8,147 nt of DNA from Bacteroidota bacterium (GTDB lineage: Bacteria > Bacteroidota > Bacteroidia > Chitinophagales > Saprospiraceae): the NCBI GenBank assembly GCA_024277695.1, contig JAJRUR010000174.1, forward strand, positions 1 through 8,147. Direction: 5' to 3'. The translations under genes and the position numbers were made by a program. The notes beneath the pieces were generated by a model. The model was not told the origin of the DNA. It did no database searches and worked only from the letters and a program-made list of their open reading frames with translations. Shown here in pieces: positions 5,179 to 8,147 of the stretch; the first letter of the stretch is position 1; the number at the start of each line of letters is the position of its first letter.

Positions 5179-6026
5179 TGCGTATCGGATTCTTACATTC
5201 TATAATCAGAAAAGATGAGAAATTAATTCTTCATGAATTTGCTAAAAGAAAAAAGGTCGAACTAACTTTGCTCGATGATCGGAAAATGATTTTTGATACG
5301 TCCAATACATTCCATAAGTTGGATGCTGTTATAGAACGTAGCATAAATCATAGTAGGGCACTGTATGCAATATCTTTTTTTGAAAGTCAAGGAATAAAAT
5401 GTTTCAATTCTGCAAATGTAGCTAATATATGTGGCAATAAATTGTTGACATCTGTCGCCTTAGAAAACAATAATGTTCCACAGCCTCAAGTTAAACTTGC
5501 CTTTACAGCAAAATCCGCATTAGACGCTATCGAGTCGATGGGATATCCTGTCGTATTAAAGCCTATCGTTGGGTCTTGGGGTCGCCTTCTGGCTAAGATA
5601 AATGACCGCAATGCTGCTGAAGCTATTCTAGAACACAAAACGATATTAGGATCGTATCATCATTCTATTTTCTATATTCAAAAATATATAGAAATAAAAG
5701 GTCAAGACATACGAAGCTTCGTCGTAGGAGACGAATGCATAGCAGCTATCTATAGAAAATCGGATCATTGGATCACCAATACATCTCGGGGAGGGATTGC
5801 GAGTAACTGTCCATTGTCCCGGCAAATATCTGAACTATCGCTCAGAGCGGCAAAAGCTGTAGGTGGTGGCATCCTTGCTATTGATTTGTTTGAGACCGAA
5901 GACGGCATGCTAGTCAATGAAGTGAATTATACTATGGAATTTAAAAATAGTATTGATGTGACCGGAGTAAATATCCCGGCAAAGATCGTTTCTTTTGTAT
6001 TAGAAAACATTTATCAAGATGACTAA
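5178..6026 (+). CDS. lysX: LysX: ATP-grasp ligase joining the amino acid substrate to LysW
   Basis: The 282-residue cytosolic enzyme matches the LysX/RimK-like ATP-grasp family in length and sequence. A flexible N-terminal domain (to about residue 85) is followed by NKLLT (87-91), the ATP-binding lysine in VVLKPIVGSWGR (125-136), the hinge region IQKYIEIKGQDIR (167-179), and NTSRGG at 201-206. The metal-binding cluster is DLFE (236-239) with Glu248 and Asn250, then YTMEFKNS and TGVNIP. The last two blocks are characteristic of LysX/ArgX. LysX attaches alpha-aminoadipate, and its paralogue ArgX attaches glutamate, to the C-terminal Glu side chain of LysW. I cannot assign substrate from sequence alone; the Lys-rich leader favours the lysine branch. 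The 3' end overlaps lysY by 8 nt. The enzyme would need LysW with a free terminal carboxylate, which this LysW lacks as encoded. Confidence 0.92.
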   Translation: MRIGFLHSIIRKDEKLILHEFAKRKKVELTLLDDRKMIFDTSNTFHKLDAVIERSINHSRALYAISFFESQGIKCFNSANVANICGNKLLTSVALENNNVPQPQVKLAFTAKSALDAIESMGYPVVLKPIVGSWGRLLAKINDRNAAEAILEHKTILGSYHHSIFYIQKYIEIKGQDIRSFVVGDECIAAIYRKSDHWITNTSRGGIASNCPLSRQISELSLRAAKAVGGGILAIDLFETEDGMLVNEVNYTMEFKNSIDVTGVNIPAKIVSFVLENIYQDD

Positions 6027-7065
6027 GTTAAAAGTATCTATAGTGGGCTGCTCCGGATATGTGGGAGGAGAGTTATTACGACTACTTTTGTTTCATGATC
6101 AAGTAGAAATACAACAAATCACTTCCGAGCGCTTTTTGGGAAAACCCGCATCAAGGACGCACCCCAATTTACGCGGAATTACCAAACTTAACTATACTTC
6201 AATAAATGACTTAGAGAAGTGCGATACCCTTTTTTTGTGTCTTCCTCATGGTGTGTCCTCAAGTTCTATAAACTATTTTGCCTCCAAAGCCAGCCAAATT
6301 ATTGACTTAAGTAGTGACTTTAGGATCTGCGATGATACACTTTACGAAAAATGGTATGGAAAAAAAAGAAAAAGTAGCAAATACCTGGAGAACTTTGTTT
6401 ATGGTATTCCGGAATTGCATAGAGATAAAATGGTCAACGCGTCCTATATATCCAGCGCAGGCTGTAATGCCACAGCTGTTATCCTCGCCTTATATCCTTT
6501 TTTTAAAGAAGATCTCGTAGAAAAACTTCCAGTAATTTCTGAAGCCAAAGTAGGTACGAGCGAAGGAGGTAATAAGTTTTCTATGGCAACCCATCATCCG
6601 GAGCGAACCGGCTCTATACGTTCGTACATGCCTGTCCTTCATCGGCATACTGCCGAAATGGTCCAAGAACTGTCGTTCAATTCTACGTCTAAGATACATT
6701 TTTCAGCAACTGCTATTCAGATGGTGCGCGGAGTACTTGCCACGTCTCATATATTTTTGAAGCGCGACTTAGAAGAGCGAGATATTTGGAGCCTTTATAG
6801 AAAATATTACCTTGATGAGCGTTTTATCAGAATAGTCAAAGAGCGACAGGGTATTTATAGATTACCAGATCCCAAAATATTGATCGGAACCAATTATTGT
6901 GACATCGGTTTTGTCAAAGACCCCAACTCTAACAGAGTAGTAGTCATTTCCGCAATAGACAATCTTATGAAAGGAGCTGCCGGACAAGCAGTTCAAGCAT
7001 TTAATATTTCTAACAATATTGATGAAATTAAAGCACTCGAATTTCCGGGGTTTCATATCATATAA
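6019..7065 (+). CDS. lysY: LysY/ArgC-family: LysW-linked acyl-phosphate reductase
   Basis: This 348-residue NADPH-dependent reductase belongs to the N-acetyl-gamma-glutamyl-phosphate reductase family. In the LysW pathway it reduces the phosphorylated carrier-bound substrate to the semialdehyde. The N-terminal Rossmann motif is GCSGYVGGEL (10-19). The catalytic Cys149 lies in SSAGCNATA, where the acyl-enzyme forms. HHPERTGSIRSYMP is followed by HRHTAE (208-213) with the active-site His, and the C-terminal block is DNLMKGAAGQAVQAFN. The catalytic residues are all present and the length is normal. The start at ATG 6019 gives a direct run into the Rossmann strand and overlaps lysX by 8 nt, implying translational coupling. 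Sequence alone does not fully separate LysY from ArgC; its place beside lysW, lysX and lysZ decides the name. Confidence 0.92.
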   Translation: MTKLKVSIVGCSGYVGGELLRLLLFHDQVEIQQITSERFLGKPASRTHPNLRGITKLNYTSINDLEKCDTLFLCLPHGVSSSSINYFASKASQIIDLSSDFRICDDTLYEKWYGKKRKSSKYLENFVYGIPELHRDKMVNASYISSAGCNATAVILALYPFFKEDLVEKLPVISEAKVGTSEGGNKFSMATHHPERTGSIRSYMPVLHRHTAEMVQELSFNSTSKIHFSATAIQMVRGVLATSHIFLKRDLEERDIWSLYRKYYLDERFIRIVKERQGIYRLPDPKILIGTNYCDIGFVKDPNSNRVVVISAIDNLMKGAAGQAVQAFNISNNIDEIKALEFPGFHII

Positions 7066-7075
7066 ACATTATATT

Positions 7076-7717
7076 ATGTGTAGGATTTTGTTTGCTCAAG
7101 AAGACATTCCTTTTAATATTAGCAAATATCTGCTGCCTTTTGCATCTATGTGTAGGGCTAGCAAGGAATATCAGGGACATGGTTGGGGATTTTCATATCT
7201 GGTCAATAATCAGTGGGTTACTTCAAAAAAATTAGTACCTATTTGGGATTCGACATTTCCTAATACTATAAGGACGAAAAGAATTATTATTCATGCAAGA
7301 AGTGCATTTGAAAATAAACATATCACTATAGAAAATAATATGCCCTTTGGTGACGAAGATGAAATATTTGTTTTTAATGGTGAATTGAGAAAAGTAAAGC
7401 TCAATGTGGAAGGAAGAATTGGGGCAGAAAAAATATTTAATTTTATCAAGCGCTTTAAAAAACAAGGATATGCCCGCGCAATAAAACGTGCCGCGGATAT
7501 ATTTCAACAACGTTCTGAATACATAAGAGCATTAAATATAATAATTTCTGAAACCAATCGCACCTTTGTATATTCGGATTATAACGAAGATGCAGAATAT
7601 TTTACACTCTACCAATTGATAGAAGATGACAAAAAAATAGTCTGCTCTCAAAGGTTGATGTCACTGGGTGATGCATGGCAAGATATTGCGACAAAAACCA
7701 TCAAAACTATAACATGA
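7076..7717 (+). CDS. Stand-alone class II glutamine amidotransferase (Ntn-type) in the lysW operon
   Basis: The 213-residue protein starts MCRILFAQED, so removal of Met leaves Cys2 as the N-terminal nucleophile of class II (Ntn) glutamine amidotransferases. Supporting blocks are GHGWGFS (34-40), HARSAFE (73-79, with the substrate-carboxylate Arg expected here), NNMPF (87-91), and FVFNGELR (98-105), whose Asn101-Gly102 is the oxyanion motif. There is no synthetase domain and no transmembrane segment. The start at 7076 is chosen because an in-frame ATG at 7019 would bury Cys2 and overlap lysY. It begins 10 nt after lysY and overlaps lysZ by 4 nt (ATGA), so it is an integral operon member. It resembles YafJ/EgtC-like enzymes in size; EgtC hydrolyses a gamma-glutamyl bond. 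It is not among the classical LysW pathway enzymes. It could deamidate the C-terminal Gln of LysW or cleave product from LysW. The function is not established. Confidence 0.82.
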   Translation: MCRILFAQEDIPFNISKYLLPFASMCRASKEYQGHGWGFSYLVNNQWVTSKKLVPIWDSTFPNTIRTKRIIIHARSAFENKHITIENNMPFGDEDEIFVFNGELRKVKLNVEGRIGAEKIFNFIKRFKKQGYARAIKRAADIFQQRSEYIRALNIIISETNRTFVYSDYNEDAEYFTLYQLIEDDKKIVCSQRLMSLGDAWQDIATKTIKTIT

Positions 7718-8147
7718 CCATACTAAAAATAGGCGGCGGAAAAAAAATAAACCTTAGAGGGATAATCTCCGAACTCAACTCGTTGGAAGATCAAGTTATT
7801 ATAGTCCATGGAGCAAATCATTGGAGAAATGAACTAGCCGATAAATTGAATATGGAGATCAAAAGCATAACTTCCGTCAAAGGCTATTCTAGTGTTTACT
7901 CAGACTCGGATTTGATCGATCTTCAGCTCATGACATATGCCGGACTAAAGAATAAACGCATTGTCGAGTTGTGTCACCAATATAATATTCAAGCCATCGG
8001 TCTGACAGGTTTGGATGGGGCACTGATAAAAGGAAGACAAAACAAAGGTATTCGGATCAATGAGAACGGAAAGCAAAAAGTCGTCCGAGATCTCTCTGGA
8101 AAACCTTATGAAATCAACTTGCAATTATTGGAATTATTGATTACAGG
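7714..8147 (+). CDS. lysZ: LysZ/ArgB-family carrier-linked amino acid kinase, 3' end cut by window
   Basis: The first 144 residues of an amino-acid kinase are present; the family is about 260-270 residues, so nearly half lies beyond the window. LysZ phosphorylates the side-chain carboxylate of the LysW-bound substrate, making the substrate for LysY. Visible motifs are KIGGG (5-9) for phosphate binding, VHGAN at 31-35 (family VHGGG or VHGGS), YAGLKNKRIVEL (75-86), and GLTGLDG (96-102). The last has Leu as in LysZ (GLSGLDG), where ArgB usually has GLSGGDG. The family's R-x-T-D segment aligns with VYSD (61-64), so the usual substrate-carboxylate Arg appears replaced by Val61. The start ATG overlaps the amidotransferase stop codon (ATGA). 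Confidence 0.9.
   Translation, partial: MTILKIGGGKKINLRGIISELNSLEDQVIIVHGANHWRNELADKLNMEIKSITSVKGYSSVYSDSDLIDLQLMTYAGLKNKRIVELCHQYNIQAIGLTGLDGALIKGRQNKGIRINENGKQKVVRDLSGKPYEINLQLLELLIT

Noticed and set aside
7019..7075. Upstream in-frame ATG for the amidotransferase
   Set aside because: It would add 19 residues, overlap lysY and bury the N-terminal catalytic Cys; ATG 7076 places Cys at position 2 as the family requires.

Overview
The window looks like a chromosomal segment from a Bacteroidota bacterium, possibly of the Saprospiria type. Base composition is moderately AT-rich. Good Shine-Dalgarno sequences are absent before the genes. Two promoters fit the Bacteroidota layout TTTG - 19 to 21 nt - TAnnTTTG. 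Placement below phylum is a guess.

Layout, left to right. (1) Positions 1-650 hold no gene I can support. They contain a cluster of five short palindromic REP-like repeat units (three in one orientation, two in the other) and a further inverted repeat. (2) A minus-strand operon at 653-2124 encodes a U32-family protein of the RNA-hydroxylase type (TrhP/RlhA/UbiU-V superfamily, four-Cys Fe-S motif) and, 2 nt downstream, a small [4Fe-4S] ferredoxin. Its promoter predicts a nearly leaderless mRNA. (3) A plus-strand sulfur cluster at 2327-4434 encodes a sulfide:quinone-reductase-like flavoprotein (split by a -1 frameshift at AAAAAGGGGG), a TusE/DsrC-like sulfur carrier with only the terminal Cys, and a DsrE-like protein. 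Together they suggest sulfide or sulfane-sulfur oxidation and persulfide relay. (4) A plus-strand operon from about 4660 to beyond the right edge encodes amino-group-carrier-protein biosynthesis: lysW, lysX, lysY (argC-like), a stand-alone class II glutamine amidotransferase, and lysZ (argB-like, cut by the window end).

The most interesting part is the lysW operon. Its leader has a promoter, a 22-codon peptide with seven Lys codons, a 1:2 hairpin inside that peptide's coding region, an alternative pairing that would disrupt the terminator, and an intrinsic terminator just before lysW. This is the classical arrangement of ribosome-mediated attenuation. It points to lysine, not arginine, as the regulated end product. 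LysW here ends in EDWGQ instead of the family's EDWGE, so the gamma-carboxylate that normally carries the substrate is replaced by an amide. The same operon encodes an N-terminal-Cys class II glutaminase-type enzyme. I propose a Pup/Dop-like scheme in which the amidotransferase deamidates LysW-Gln to LysW-Glu. An alternative is that it cleaves the gamma-glutamyl isopeptide at the end of the pathway, as EgtC does with its substrate. Both are hypotheses from sequence and context.
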